64,000 bases of DNA from Deinococcus sp. HSC-46F16. GTDB taxonomy: Bacteria; Deinococcota; Deinococci; Deinococcales; Deinococcaceae. The notes below the pieces were generated by a model. The model ran no database searches, was not told the origin of the DNA, and saw only the letters and a list, made by a program, of their open reading frames with translations. Both the position numbers and the translations under genes were made by a program. This document shows, piece after piece, positions 14,276 to 24,867 of this stretch (its first letter is position 1; every line of letters begins with the position of its first letter). The stretch spans positions 310,001 to 374,000 of the forward strand of contig NZ_JALJZW010000001.1 of assembly GCF_024171495.1 (NCBI RefSeq), given 5' to 3'.

Positions 14276-14791
14276 TTACTTCCGCGCCACTTCCAGCTCG
14301 CCGCTGTTCTGGGGGTCGGGGCGAAACTGCCGGGCGAGGGAATCGCAGATCCAGCGCTGGAGGTGGCCGCGCCCGCCCTCGCCGCTGACCTCACTGGCGC
14401 GGACAAAGGTCACGGTAACCTGATAGGTTTCCTGGAACCCGCCCTCGCAGGCGCTGCCCTGCCCGAACTGCCCCACCAGATTGACGGTGACGGGACTGGC
14501 CCGGAAGATGCTGCGGGTGCCGCTGGCCTGAAAGCTCTGCTTCAGGGCGCGGCTGAACACGCTGGCGGTCACGTCGTACCCGCTCACCTTGACGCTGATG
14601 TCCAGCAGCCCCGTCTGGTTGTTCTGACCGCGCAGGCGGCCGACATACTCGCCGCTGAGGTCGAGGTCGGGCTGGTTGGGAATGGGCTGGACGAAAAGGT
14701 ACGGGCTCGGCACAGGCGTCGCCGGGGCGAACTGCGCGGAGGCGCCCCCGGTCAGCAGGGCGAGGCAGGTCAGGACGGCGCGGCGGGTCAT
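14276..14791 (-). CDS. Secreted hypothetical protein
   Basis: 171 residues. MTRRAVLTCLALLTGGASA is a typical signal peptide, followed by a proline-rich spacer and a beta-rich domain with one pair of cysteines (residue about 131 and about 151) that could form a disulfide outside the cytoplasm. No known family recognised. The ATG is chosen to keep the signal peptide at the N-terminus; a much longer upstream frame runs antisense through gltX and is a shadow. Confidence 0.7.
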   Translation of the reverse strand: MTRRAVLTCLALLTGGASAQFAPATPVPSPYLFVQPIPNQPDLDLSGEYVGRLRGQNNQTGLLDISVKVSGYDVTASVFSRALKQSFQASGTRSIFRASPVTVNLVGQFGQGSACEGGFQETYQVTVTFVRASEVSGEGGRGHLQRWICDSLARQFRPDPQNSGELEVARK

Positions 14792-14902
14792 GCGGGGGAG
14801 CGTATCAGCGGGCGAGGATGGCCGAGGGCGAATCTGCGGCGGGGCCGTGTCGGGGCCGTCCTCGCTCCGCCTCCCGCCCCGCTCTCGTAACATGGCCCCC
14901 AT

Positions 14903-16345
14903 ATGCCTGTCGTCACCCGCATCGCCCCCAGCCCCACCGGAGACCCGCACGTCGGGACGGCCTATATCGGCCTCTTTAACCACACCCTCGCCGCGCAGGC
15001 CCGGCACAGAGGCGAGGAAGGCCGCTTCATCCTCCGCATCGAGGACACCGACCGGGGCCGCTACGTCGCCGATTCGGAACCCCGCATCTTCCAGATGATG
15101 CAGTGGCTGGGCCTGACCCCCGACGAGTCCCCCCTGCAAGGCGGCCCCAACGGGCCTTACCGCCAGAGCGAGCGCTCCGACCTGTATGGCGACTACGCCC
15201 GGCAGCTCGTCGCCTCCGGGCACGCCTACTACGCCTTCGAGACGCCCGAGGAACTGACCGCTCTGCGCGAGCAGGCGCAAGGTGAAGGCCGCGTGATCGC
15301 GGTCCCCAGCCGTGACCTCGATCCCCAGGAGGCGCAGCGGCGGGTGGATGCGGGCGAGGCCGCCGTCATCCGCCTGAAGGTCCCGCGCGAGGGCCAGACC
15401 GTCGTGAACGACAGCCTCCGCGACCCCATCACCTTCCAGAACCGCGAGATCGACGACAAGGTGCTGCTCAAGGCGGACGGCTTCCCGACCTACCACCTCG
15501 CCAACGTGGTGGACGACCGCCGGATGGAGGTCACCCACGTCGTCCGCGCCGAGGAGTGGATCACCTCCACCCCCATCCACGTGCTGCTCTACCAGGCGTT
15601 CGGCTGGCCCGAACCCGTCTGGGCGCACATGCCGCTGCTGCGCAACGCCGATCGCAGCAAGATCAGCAAGCGCAAGAACCCCACCTCGGTCGAGTGGTAC
15701 ATGGACCAGGGTTTTCTCCCCGAGGCGATGCTCAACTTCCTCGCCACAATGGGCTGGACGCACCCCGACGGCCAGGAAATCTTCGACCTCGCCGAGTTCC
15801 AGCGCGTCTTTCGGCTGGAGGACGTGACCCTGGGCGGCCCCGTCTTCAGCCTCGACAAGTTGAAGTGGATGAACGGCAAGTACCTGCGCGAAGTGTTGGG
15901 CGAGGAAGAGGTCGCCAAGCGGCTGCACGCCTACCTCGCCTCGCAGAAGCACGACCTGCCGCTGGACGACTATTTCCGCGCCGTCGTCCGGATGATGATT
16001 CCGCGCATGGACGTGTTCTCCGAGTTTCTGGAGAAGACCCCCTACTTCTGGTCCGAGGACTACCCCGTCACCGAGAAGGCGCAGAAACTGCTCGACGAGG
16101 GCCGATCCTTCCTGCCCGACCTCGCCGCCCGGCTGAAGAACCTGCCCGCCTTCGACCAGGCCACGACCGAGGCGGCGCTGCGGGCCTTTGCCGAGGAGCG
16201 CGGCCTCAAGCCCGGCAAGGTGATGCAGCCCCTGCGGGCGGCGGTCGCCGGAACGGGCGAGAGCCCCGGCATGTTCGAGATGCTCGAAGCGCTGGGGCGG
16301 GACCGCGTGGTGGCGCGGGTGGAGCGGGCGGCGCGGGACGGGTAG
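14903..16345 (+). CDS. gltX: Glutamyl-tRNA synthetase
   Basis: Class I aminoacyl-tRNA synthetase that charges tRNA-Glu. The 480-residue protein opens with RIAPSPTGDPHVGTAY, the HIGH-type signature written here as HVGT, and has the KMSKS-type loop DRSKISKRK near residue 253. Full family length with a C-terminal anticodon-binding domain. Whether it discriminates Glu from Gln cannot be told; many Deinococcus-Thermus bacteria also use a tRNA-dependent amidotransferase route. Confidence 0.97.
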   Translation: MPVVTRIAPSPTGDPHVGTAYIGLFNHTLAAQARHRGEEGRFILRIEDTDRGRYVADSEPRIFQMMQWLGLTPDESPLQGGPNGPYRQSERSDLYGDYARQLVASGHAYYAFETPEELTALREQAQGEGRVIAVPSRDLDPQEAQRRVDAGEAAVIRLKVPREGQTVVNDSLRDPITFQNREIDDKVLLKADGFPTYHLANVVDDRRMEVTHVVRAEEWITSTPIHVLLYQAFGWPEPVWAHMPLLRNADRSKISKRKNPTSVEWYMDQGFLPEAMLNFLATMGWTHPDGQEIFDLAEFQRVFRLEDVTLGGPVFSLDKLKWMNGKYLREVLGEEEVAKRLHAYLASQKHDLPLDDYFRAVVRMMIPRMDVFSEFLEKTPYFWSEDYPVTEKAQKLLDEGRSFLPDLAARLKNLPAFDQATTEAALRAFAEERGLKPGKVMQPLRAAVAGTGESPGMFEMLEALGRDRVVARVERAARDG

Positions 16346-16354
16346 GCCCCCGGC

Positions 16355-17482
16355 TCAGTTGCCCGGCAGCGCGTAGACGTTCAACCGGCCGTCACCGGAG
16401 GCCACGGCGAGGCGGTTTCCTTCCCGGCTGACGGCGAGGGAGGGCCACAGTCTGGCCTTGTCGGGGAAGGGGCGCAGCGGCTCGAGCACCTGCGCGGGCT
16501 GCTGCAGGTTCGCCCGCAGGATGCGGCCGTCGTCCAGAGCCGCGAACAGCAGGTTGTTCGGCGTGACCTCCACGTCTGTGACCTGCACGCTGGGGCCGGG
16601 GGTCTTCAGGTGCGCGACCCGCCGACCGCTCCCCACGTTCCAGACGGCCACCCCGAATTGACGTTCGTTGGCCAGCACGAACTGACCGTCCGGGCTGAAC
16701 ATGGGGGTGTCGGGATACTCGCGCCTGTCCATGCGGGGGTAGCTCCTCAGCCCCCCGGCGGCGACGTTCCAGACCCGCACTTCGCGGTCGCAGGAGAAGG
16801 CGAGCTTCGTGCGGTCGGCACTCCAGTTCACGCCCGCCCCCATCGTGCGGAAGCAGTCGGCGGGCTGCCGAGGGGTGACCTTCAGGCGGCGGCCCAGGTC
16901 GGACGCCCAGAGTTCCACCCTCCGGCCTGCGCCCAGAGCGGCCAGCGTGCGGCCATCCGGACTGAGGTGGAGACTTTCAAACTTTCCCGGCTGCGTCCGG
17001 AGCAGCTTCCCCGTGCGGGCGTCCCAGCGGCGCAGGCCCGAGTCGTCCCGCGTGAGGAGGAACCGACCATCCGGCGTGAAGTGCGTGTCGAAGTTGAACT
17101 CGCCTCCCTCGGGTCGGTCGCAGCCGAAGATGTGGGTGAAGTCACCCTGCACCGCCGCGACCTGGCGCCCCGCCGTCACGTCCCAGACGACAACCTGGCA
17201 TTCGTCGAAGGCGAGCTGCACGGCCAGGGTGCGGCCCTCCGGCGTCACGGTGGGCGAGCGCAACTTGCCGTTGCCAGGGAAGGTCACCGCGCGGGCTGGA
17301 CCCTGCCGGGGCACCAGCACGGCCGTCGCGCCGTCGTCATCCACGGCCAGGGTTCGCTGGCCATCGACGTGGACAGCCGACCGTGCCCCCGGATGGTTCA
17401 GCGTCTGCATGGGGGCTGGAAAGGGCGCGGCGGCCTGGGCCGCACTCGTCAGAGCCAGACTCAGGGGCAGGAGGAAACGCAT
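16355..17482 (-). CDS. Secreted WD40-repeat-like protein
   Basis: 375 residues with an N-terminal signal peptide (MRFLLPLSLALTSAAQA). The rest shows repeated beta-propeller units of the type SPDGRTLA / VWDVTAGRQVA / VELWASD / VRVWNVAAGG / VAVWNVGSGRRVA, spaced about 40 residues apart. Such propellers usually act as extracytoplasmic binding scaffolds. The ATG at 17482 is preferred since it puts the signal peptide first. It converges with gltX, with 9 nt between the stop codons. Confidence 0.78.
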   Translation of the reverse strand: MRFLLPLSLALTSAAQAAAPFPAPMQTLNHPGARSAVHVDGQRTLAVDDDGATAVLVPRQGPARAVTFPGNGKLRSPTVTPEGRTLAVQLAFDECQVVVWDVTAGRQVAAVQGDFTHIFGCDRPEGGEFNFDTHFTPDGRFLLTRDDSGLRRWDARTGKLLRTQPGKFESLHLSPDGRTLAALGAGRRVELWASDLGRRLKVTPRQPADCFRTMGAGVNWSADRTKLAFSCDREVRVWNVAAGGLRSYPRMDRREYPDTPMFSPDGQFVLANERQFGVAVWNVGSGRRVAHLKTPGPSVQVTDVEVTPNNLLFAALDDGRILRANLQQPAQVLEPLRPFPDKARLWPSLAVSREGNRLAVASGDGRLNVYALPGN

Positions 17483-17541
17483 CCTCCCAGTCTGAGGCGT
17501 CCGGGTGACCCGTGCCTGAAGATTCCGCACGCGGGGGGCGG

Positions 17542-17547
17542 CTACAA
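17542..17547 (+). promoter_or_regulatory. -10 box upstream of the B12-binding subunit gene
   Basis: TACAAT lies 36 nt before the ATG, and this gene, unlike many neighbours, also has a strong GAGGAGG ribosome site at 17568-17574, so it is expected to have a short leader. Confidence 0.45.
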
Positions 17548-17583
17548 TGCGCCCCAAGAGCAGTTTCGAGGAGGAAACAGACT

Positions 17584-19180
<1,597 letters not shown>

Positions 19181-19183
19181 GCG

Positions 19184-19579
19184 TCAGCGCGGGAGGGCCA
19201 CCGGGTTCCATCCGCCCCACAGCACGATCAGCAGCAGGAAATTCAAAGGCCACAGCCGCAGCCCCACCGTGAGCCGCCCGCCGCGTCCCCGGCGCGTCAG
19301 CCGCACGGTGGGCAGATACAGAACCGCTCCGAGCGCCAGGAAAAACAGCGGCCACCGGCTGTTCACGCCTGCCCCGTTGCCTCCCAGAAGCGCGTCGAAG
19401 GGTGCCCACGCGAGTGGCCCGCAAGCCGCCGCCATCGCCAGATACGTCGCTGCCCGCCAGCCAGCGGAGGCCACCCCAGTGCGTGAGCGCTCGCCCAGGG
19501 CGACGAGGCCCATCACGCTGTAAGCGAGGAACAGCGCGGCGGGCAGCCACAGCGGCAGGGTCAGCAGCGCGTCGGTCAT
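19184..19579 (-). CDS. Small integral membrane protein of unknown function
   Basis: 131 residues, with four hydrophobic segments (residues about 5-25, 38-55, 70-90, 105-125). No motif recognised. It converges with the MFS gene. It is the first chromosomal gene beyond the left edge of the genomic island and lies just downstream of the displaced tRNA end. Confidence 0.65.
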   Translation of the reverse strand: MTDALLTLPLWLPAALFLAYSVMGLVALGERSRTGVASAGWRAATYLAMAAACGPLAWAPFDALLGGNGAGVNSRWPLFFLALGAVLYLPTVRLTRRGRGGRLTVGLRLWPLNFLLLIVLWGGWNPVALPR

Positions 19580-19635
19580 GGCTCCATGCTCCAGCGTAAC
19601 GGCCGGGGCTGCTGCAAATGTGCGGCGACAGAAAA

Positions 19636-19664
19636 CGAAAAAGGCCGCAACCAGCGGCTGCGGC
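19636..19664 (-). terminator. Displaced original terminator of the tRNA-Ser gene
   Basis: On the minus strand, stem GCCGCA / TGCGGC with a short loop is followed by a T-rich tract. It stands directly after the tRNA 3' fragment and matches the terminator now following the intact tRNA at the other end of the island. Confidence 0.6.
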
Positions 19665-19736
19665 ACTCTTTTTCTGGCTGGCGGAACGGGAGAGATTCGA
19701 ACTCTCGGTACGGTTGCCCGTACACACGCTTTCCAG
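19638..19736 (-). repeat. Left attachment-site repeat: 3' half of tRNA-Ser plus terminator
   Basis: 99 bp that match 34961-35059 with 5 differences. The part 19679-19736 is the last 58 nt of a tRNA-Ser on the minus strand: anticodon GGA onward, long variable arm, T arm and encoded CCA. Identity stops abruptly at the anticodon, the usual crossover point of tRNA integrases. Two of the five differences are a compensating pair in the variable-arm stem (A-T instead of G-C), so this copy came from a functional tRNA. Confidence 0.88.
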
Positions 19737-19867
19737 TTGTTCCCGGAGGTACAACGCGTCCTACACGGCGCTTTCCGTCTGCCAGCCTGAAGAATGAGAC
19801 ACGCTTCCGCTGGGGTGGATTCTACAATGTTCCGAGTTGCAATGACCGGCCAGCAGGCTGCAGTCGG

Positions 19868-20389
19868 CTAATGCATCGGGTAGAAAACCCGCACCCCAGA
19901 GGCGTACCAGTGGGTGTAGCGGCGCTTGAAGCACCGCACTCCAACATCCTCCGTCGCCAGCATGACCTCTTCATTGCCATACGCATCTTCCGGCTGCTTG
20001 TCAATCTGGGCGAAGCACTTGTCGAAGAGCGACATCGGGTACTTCCCTTTCGTTTCCCTCTCGATGGCTTTGAGGAGGAACGTCTTGTCAGCGTTCGTCA
20101 GAGGAAACCGCGTGGCGACGTACTCTGACGAGATGATGACTTCCCCGCCCGTGTCCCCCTTGTACGTCGTCAGGATGACTTTGAGGTTTCGGTTGACGAT
20201 CTGGTAGCTGTAGTCCGTGAAGGGTGAGGGCGCACGGCTCGTCTTGGAGATGAACTTGCACTTCTCCGCTGAGCCGCAGGGTTTGAGAGCCTTACTGTTG
20301 ATCGGGTAGCCGAGCTGTGCATGGGTGGTGGTCGAGCACATCAGCGTGCCCAGCGCGATGAGAGCAAGTCGTGTTGAGTGTTTGAGCAT
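19868..20389 (-). CDS. Secreted hypothetical protein of the island
   Basis: 173 residues with a signal peptide (MLKHSTRLALIALG..HAQ). The mature part has several cysteines (about four) that could form disulfides, and a segment rich in Lys and Tyr. No family recognised. The start at 20389 has TGGAGGC a few bases upstream. It is the last gene at the left end of the island, 70 nt after hsdM on the same strand. Confidence 0.65.
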   Translation of the reverse strand: MLKHSTRLALIALGTLMCSTTTHAQLGYPINSKALKPCGSAEKCKFISKTSRAPSPFTDYSYQIVNRNLKVILTTYKGDTGGEVIISSEYVATRFPLTNADKTFLLKAIERETKGKYPMSLFDKCFAQIDKQPEDAYGNEEVMLATEDVGVRCFKRRYTHWYASGVRVFYPMH

Positions 20390-20459
20390 GGAAGCCTCCA
20401 AAAGGACTGAGTGCCGTTGAGTACCCGGTGGGTTCAACAGCACTCTTCCAAAGTGCCTC

Positions 20460-21917
20460 TTACTGGGTCGGCACCAATTCCTCTGCGACCTGGCGGAACT
20501 CGTCGAGCGCCGCTTCCAGGCTCTCCACGATCTCCGCCGCCAGGACCCCCGGCGCGGGCAGGTCGCTGCCTTCTTCCAAGCTGTCGTCCTTGAGCCAGAA
20601 CACGTCGAGGTTCACCTTGTCACGGGCGAGCAGGTCGGCCAGGTCGTATTTCCGGAAGCGCTCCGACTCCTGACGCTGGCTGCGATCCTCGGCCTGGTAC
20701 GCCTCCACGAAGTCGCGCAGGTCCTCCGGGCGCATGGGCCGCGTCTTCAGGGTGAAGTGCATGTTCGTCCGCAGGTCGTAGAACCACACCGCCTTCGTCC
20801 GGTCCGTCTCACCGCTGGCATGGCGGTCAAAGAAGAGCACATTTGCCTTCACGCCCTGCGCGTAGAAGATCCCCGTCGGCAGCCGCAGGATCGTGTGCAG
20901 GTCGCAGTCCCGCAGCAGCCGTCGCCGTAGGGCCTCACCTGCTCCGGCCTCGAACAGCACGTTGTCGGGGACGACCACCGCAGCCCGGCCTCCAACCTTC
21001 AGCATGGAGAGGATGTGCTGAAGGAAGTTCAATTGCTTGTTGCTGGTCGACACAGTGAAGTCGTCCCGGCTGTAGCTCTGCTGCTGGCGGGTCACCTTGC
21101 CGTCCTCGTCCAGCTCTACCAGGGCGCCTTTCACGCCGAAGGGCGGGTTGGCGAGCACGATGTCAAACCGCTGGCCGGGTGCTTTGGCGAGGCTGTCTTC
21201 CCGGTGAACCGGCGTCGTCTGACCGCCGATCCCGTGCAGGAACATGTTCATCGCGGCCAGCCGCACCACGCTGTCCACGATGTCGGCCCCGTAGAAGGTC
21301 CGCTCCCGCAGGTCTTCGCGCTCGTCGGGGTCGAGGGCATGGTTCTTCGTCAGGTAGTCGCGGGCGGCCAGCAGGAAGCCTCCGGTGCCGCACGCCGGGT
21401 CGGCAATCGTCTCGCCGGGCTTGGGCCGGGTGACCTCCACCATCGCGTCGATCAGGGGCCGGGGCGTGAAGTATTGTCCCGCACCCCCCTTCACGTCCTC
21501 GGCGTTGCGCTGCAACAGGCCCTCGTAGATCTCGCCCTTCACGTCGAAGGGCAGCCCCGACCACTGCTGCTGGTCGATCAGGCTAACCACCCGCTTGAGG
21601 CTGGCCGGGTCGTTGATCTTGTTCTGCGCCTTGCGGAAGATGACGCCGAGCAGGCCCTGCTCCTTCGCCAGTTCCTCCAGCGTCTTGCGGTACTGCGTCT
21701 CCAGCTCTGCCCCGCTCAGGCCCTGCAGCCGGTCCCAGGAGTACGCCTCTGGCACCTGTGGGGCGTCGGGGTCACCCTCCATCTCGGAGGCCATCTTCAG
21801 GAACAGCAGGAAGGTGATCTGCTCCAGGTAGTCGCCGTAGCCCACGCCGTCATTGCGAAGCACGTGGGCGAGGTTCCAGACGCGGGCGACGAGCTGAGCG
21901 GGGTTGACGGTGGTCAC
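20460..21917 (-). CDS. hsdM: Type I restriction-modification DNA methyltransferase subunit
   Basis: N6-adenine methyltransferase subunit that with HsdS methylates the target site and with HsdR forms the restriction complex. 485 residues: N-terminal HsdM helical domain, SAM-binding motif I DPACGTGGFLLAA near residue 175, and catalytic motif IV ANPPFG near residue 258. The GTG start at 21917 lies 6 nt after a TATCCT box, so hsdM has its own leaderless promoter. It is separated from hsdS by a peptidase gene and a secreted-protein gene, an unusual order. Confidence 0.95.
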   Translation of the reverse strand: MTTVNPAQLVARVWNLAHVLRNDGVGYGDYLEQITFLLFLKMASEMEGDPDAPQVPEAYSWDRLQGLSGAELETQYRKTLEELAKEQGLLGVIFRKAQNKINDPASLKRVVSLIDQQQWSGLPFDVKGEIYEGLLQRNAEDVKGGAGQYFTPRPLIDAMVEVTRPKPGETIADPACGTGGFLLAARDYLTKNHALDPDEREDLRERTFYGADIVDSVVRLAAMNMFLHGIGGQTTPVHREDSLAKAPGQRFDIVLANPPFGVKGALVELDEDGKVTRQQQSYSRDDFTVSTSNKQLNFLQHILSMLKVGGRAAVVVPDNVLFEAGAGEALRRRLLRDCDLHTILRLPTGIFYAQGVKANVLFFDRHASGETDRTKAVWFYDLRTNMHFTLKTRPMRPEDLRDFVEAYQAEDRSQRQESERFRKYDLADLLARDKVNLDVFWLKDDSLEEGSDLPAPGVLAAEIVESLEAALDEFRQVAEELVPTQ

Positions 21918-21923
21918 GGACCC

Positions 21924-21929
21924 AGGATA
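21924..21929 (-). promoter_or_regulatory. -10 box of hsdM (leaderless)
   Basis: On the minus strand TATCCT is 6 nt before the GTG start. An independent promoter would let the methylase be made before the nuclease after transfer. Confidence 0.45.
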
Positions 21930-21944
21930 GGGGAGGGCCGCCGC

Positions 21945-22724
21945 TCAGCGGCCCGCAGATGGCGTCAGGGGGCCACATGCCTGGGTCAGCTCCGGGCGGT
22001 ACTCGAAATGCATGGTGTCGTGGTGGTACCAGCGTCCGCCCCAGATCCATCCCCGGCGCTCGAAGAGGTGGACGAGTTCGGCGGGCATTCGGTTGCGGTA
22101 CCGGATCCCGGCCTGCCCCTCGGCGTAGCCTTCCCACTGCCAGTAGTTCGACTGCGCCGTGTTCAGGTCAATGGCCGCCCCGAACGCGTGGACGCTGAGC
22201 CGCGGCGTGCGGGCCACCTTGCGCCACAGGAACGTCCCCGCACTGGGCCGTGCGTAGGGCAACAGGTGGGGCCTTCTGGCGAGGTCCCCCGCCACCTGCC
22301 GCAGCGAGGCGGCGGCTCCGTTGACCTGGGTAACCAGCAGGCGCTGGCCGAACCAGTTCACAGCCACCAGGTGCCGCTGCACCTCCTGGGGCGTGCCCCC
22401 GTACATCTTGCGGAACAGCGGCTCGTAGCGTACCCGGCCGGGGTCTTCATTCCGGGCCGGAGTTCGCAGGGGCGCACACGCGGGGTAGCGCGTGTCCAAT
22501 TGGTTGAGCAGCCCTGGGGCGTTGAGCAGGCTGACGTAGGTCGGGGCGTTGGCCCGTCTGAGGGGCATTCGCGTCCCATCCTTCCAGATCAGCTCATCGC
22601 CCTCGACGCCCCCAAGGTGCGCCGGATACGCCTGCACCAGCCTCAGGGCCGCCGCTCGGTCCTGGGCACTCAGGGCCTGCGTGGCACCCGCCCCCAGCGC
22701 CCAGCACAGCAGCACCCACCTCAC
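21945..22724 (-). CDS. Peptidase M15 family (D-Ala-D-Ala carboxypeptidase-like), secreted
   Basis: 259 residues. An N-terminal hydrophobic stretch (VLLCWALGAGATQALSA) looks like a signal peptide. The C-terminal half has the zinc-binding pattern of M15 peptidases: SVHAFGAAIDLN near residue 193 and WYHHDTMHFEYRPEL near residue 240, which supply the His and Asp ligands and the final His. Members cut peptidoglycan cross-bridges or stem peptides. The GTG start overlaps the stop of the upstream secreted-protein gene (GTGA), so the two form a unit inside the hsd gene cluster. Confidence 0.82.
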   Translation of the reverse strand: MRWVLLCWALGAGATQALSAQDRAAALRLVQAYPAHLGGVEGDELIWKDGTRMPLRRANAPTYVSLLNAPGLLNQLDTRYPACAPLRTPARNEDPGRVRYEPLFRKMYGGTPQEVQRHLVAVNWFGQRLLVTQVNGAAASLRQVAGDLARRPHLLPYARPSAGTFLWRKVARTPRLSVHAFGAAIDLNTAQSNYWQWEGYAEGQAGIRYRNRMPAELVHLFERRGWIWGGRWYHHDTMHFEYRPELTQACGPLTPSAGR

Positions 22725-23236
22725 GGGGTGCAGTAGTTGATCCAGGGAGCCACCCCAGGCGTCCCGGTGCGGCGCATTTCCACGTAGGTGTAGTAGCGGC
22801 CGTCGTCGCTGATGTCGCGGGTGAAGCGCAGGTTCATGGGGCCGAAGTTCTGCGCGACATCGCGAATGCTCGACGCGTTCTGGCGGTTCAGCCAGGTGGT
22901 GATGGCGGCCTTGCGCTCCGAGCGCAGGTTGAAGCACTTCAGGGCCGTGTCCAGCACCATCTTGGTGAAGATGGACCGTTCGCCCGGCGTGAGGTACTCC
23001 CGCATGGCAAGGACGCGCACGGCACTTACGCGGCCAGCACGGGCCAACTGGGCCTGACCGACGGCCAGCGTCAGGTTGCGGCCCTCTCCGGTCTTGCGCT
23101 CGACGTAGAACACGTCCTCGTCCACCCGGAGGGAGCCGACCACGTTCGAGCCACTGGCAAGCAGGCTGCGGAGTGGAACGGTGGCGGCTTCGGCGGTGGA
23201 CAGGCTCAGCAGGGCGAGACAGAACAGACTACGCAT
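22721..23236 (-). CDS. Secreted hypothetical protein coupled to the M15 peptidase
   Basis: 171 residues; MRSLFCLALLSLSTAEA is a signal peptide. The mature part is mixed alpha/beta with two cysteines and a DDGRYYTYVEMRR strand near the C-terminus. No family recognised. It has its own -10 box and overlaps the peptidase gene, so it may be a partner or inhibitor of that enzyme; this is inference from gene order only. Confidence 0.65.
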   Translation of the reverse strand: MRSLFCLALLSLSTAEAATVPLRSLLASGSNVVGSLRVDEDVFYVERKTGEGRNLTLAVGQAQLARAGRVSAVRVLAMREYLTPGERSIFTKMVLDTALKCFNLRSERKAAITTWLNRQNASSIRDVAQNFGPMNLRFTRDISDDGRYYTYVEMRRTGTPGVAPWINYCTP

Positions 23237-23244
23237 GTGAGGTC

Positions 23245-23250
23245 AGCATA
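23245..23250 (-). promoter_or_regulatory. -10 box of the secreted protein/M15 peptidase pair
   Basis: TATGCT on the minus strand, 8 nt before the ATG; this makes the pair a separate transcription unit inside the hsd cluster. Confidence 0.35.
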
Positions 23251-23292
23251 AAAGGGTGGGCGTGACGGCGAGGCCGCATTTGCGACTGCGGA

Positions 23293-24855
23293 TCACAGAA
23301 GCTTGGGCGAGGAGTCGGTCTTGCGGGGACGGCCCCGTTTCCCCGTGCCTGCCCGCATGGCCTTGGCTCCGGCCTTGACCTTCTCGGCCTGAATGCGCTC
23401 CAGCAACACGCTGGCCGGCTCGTCTGCCGGATCCTGGGGCACCAGTTCACCCGTGAAGGCCCGGTGCAGAATGCTTTGCCGCGTGGCCTCGGCCCGCTTC
23501 AGCTCGGCGGCTACGGTGGCCTCCATGTTGTCGAGGATGGACAGGCGGCGTTCGACTTCTGAGACGATGTAGGTCTGTTCAGGGATGGGTGGCAGACTGA
23601 TCGGAAGAGCTCGAATTTCGCTTAAGTAGAGATGTGGTTGAGCAGTGGACCCGGAAGCCCCGCGCATAAGCTCCTGGGTTACTGGAGCATTGAGGGCAAT
23701 CTGTAGGAAGTCAACATTCATGTCGTAAGGCCCTACGCGTATAGCAGCGAGGTTTCTATCTGGACTGAACTCAATGCCTCTTGGAACGATGGCAGTGCGA
23801 CCAATGGTCCCAACGCATGTAATTAGAAGGTCTGATGGTTGCGGAGAGTAGCGCAATTTTACGCGTTCAAAATCACTCTCGGCAATATACGTACAGCCGT
23901 CAAAGTTTACATGCCAGTTTCTGATGTTCTTGGCAGTCAGGTGGGGAATGCCGGACGCCACCCTTTTCGGTGGGTTGTGGTCCCCATCCGTGACCAAGAG
24001 AGCGATTTGTTCAACACTTGCCCATGTCCAACCGTGCGGTAACTCCGGGAGCCCCGCCGCCTCCGGTCCCTGCGGTTCCTTGTACTTGCCCTTCTTGCCG
24101 CTCTGTGCCCACTGTGCTCGGCGCTCTTTCAAAATGCGGTGCAGCAGTTCCGTGCCAGTCTCAGGCGCCGGGTTCGCCTCCCGCCATTCCCGCGACAGTT
24201 CCCCAGTGACGGCAGCGTGCAGCAGGCTCTGACGGTAGCGTTTCAGGAGAGCCTGGGTGCGTTTCAGCTCTGAGACGCCCGCGTCCAGCTTGCTAAACAG
24301 CTCTTCAATCCGGGTGACGATCCGTTGCTGCTCGGCGAGGGGTGGGAGGGGCACAGGTAGGGCAGCCAGTATGGTGATGTTGATGGAGGCAAGATTAGTG
24401 GTCTGCTTGCCCATCTTATCGAAGTAAGTGCGCCCAAGTGTATTTCCATACCACGAAAAGAACTTCGGCTCCAATTCTTGTAGCCGAGGCCGTGCTCGAA
24501 ACACGTGGTTTTGGAAGGTGCAAGGGTCTACTTCTGACTTCCATACCCAGCCTCGCCCCAGCTTGTCCCTGTCACCACCCTCATTAAAGAGAATATCTCC
24601 AGATTGAAGCAGAAGGTCATGAAGTTTATCACTCGGAACGCAAATCGTTTTCACTTCTGAAAGATTGAAGAAGCCGCGTTGTACATTCGCAACTCGGAGA
24701 TATGGCACCTCTACGGCTTTTTCATACTGCTTCTTTGTGTCTTTGGTAATGCCCCCCTTGATAGCTGAGATTTCGCCGAGCGTTGTCCAAACCCAGCCAG
24801 GCGGCAGGGGAGGCTGCTCGGACGGGGTGATGGCAGGTTCAGCGAGGGTGGTCAT
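23293..24855 (-). CDS. hsdS: Type I restriction-modification specificity subunit
   Basis: 520 residues. Two target-recognition domains each open with a PPGW.WTTLGEI / LPHGWTWASVEQI type start (residues about 17 and 268), and each is followed by a coiled-coil spacer (LAEQQRIVTRIEEL at about residue 175; IPEQTYIVSEVERRLS at about residue 427). The target-recognition stretches are visibly lower in GC than the flanking genes, as expected for horizontally reassorted specificity domains. It sits 12 nt after the 183-residue protein gene. The DNA target cannot be read from the sequence. Confidence 0.94.
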   Translation of the reverse strand: MTTLAEPAITPSEQPPLPPGWVWTTLGEISAIKGGITKDTKKQYEKAVEVPYLRVANVQRGFFNLSEVKTICVPSDKLHDLLLQSGDILFNEGGDRDKLGRGWVWKSEVDPCTFQNHVFRARPRLQELEPKFFSWYGNTLGRTYFDKMGKQTTNLASINITILAALPVPLPPLAEQQRIVTRIEELFSKLDAGVSELKRTQALLKRYRQSLLHAAVTGELSREWREANPAPETGTELLHRILKERRAQWAQSGKKGKYKEPQGPEAAGLPELPHGWTWASVEQIALLVTDGDHNPPKRVASGIPHLTAKNIRNWHVNFDGCTYIAESDFERVKLRYSPQPSDLLITCVGTIGRTAIVPRGIEFSPDRNLAAIRVGPYDMNVDFLQIALNAPVTQELMRGASGSTAQPHLYLSEIRALPISLPPIPEQTYIVSEVERRLSILDNMEATVAAELKRAEATRQSILHRAFTGELVPQDPADEPASVLLERIQAEKVKAGAKAMRAGTGKRGRPRKTDSSPKLL

Positions 24856-24867
24856 CGCGGCATTCTC

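Noticed and set aside
19679..19736. A second tRNA-Ser gene
   Set aside because: Only the 3' half from the anticodon on is present; the 5' half does not follow, so it is an attachment-site remnant.
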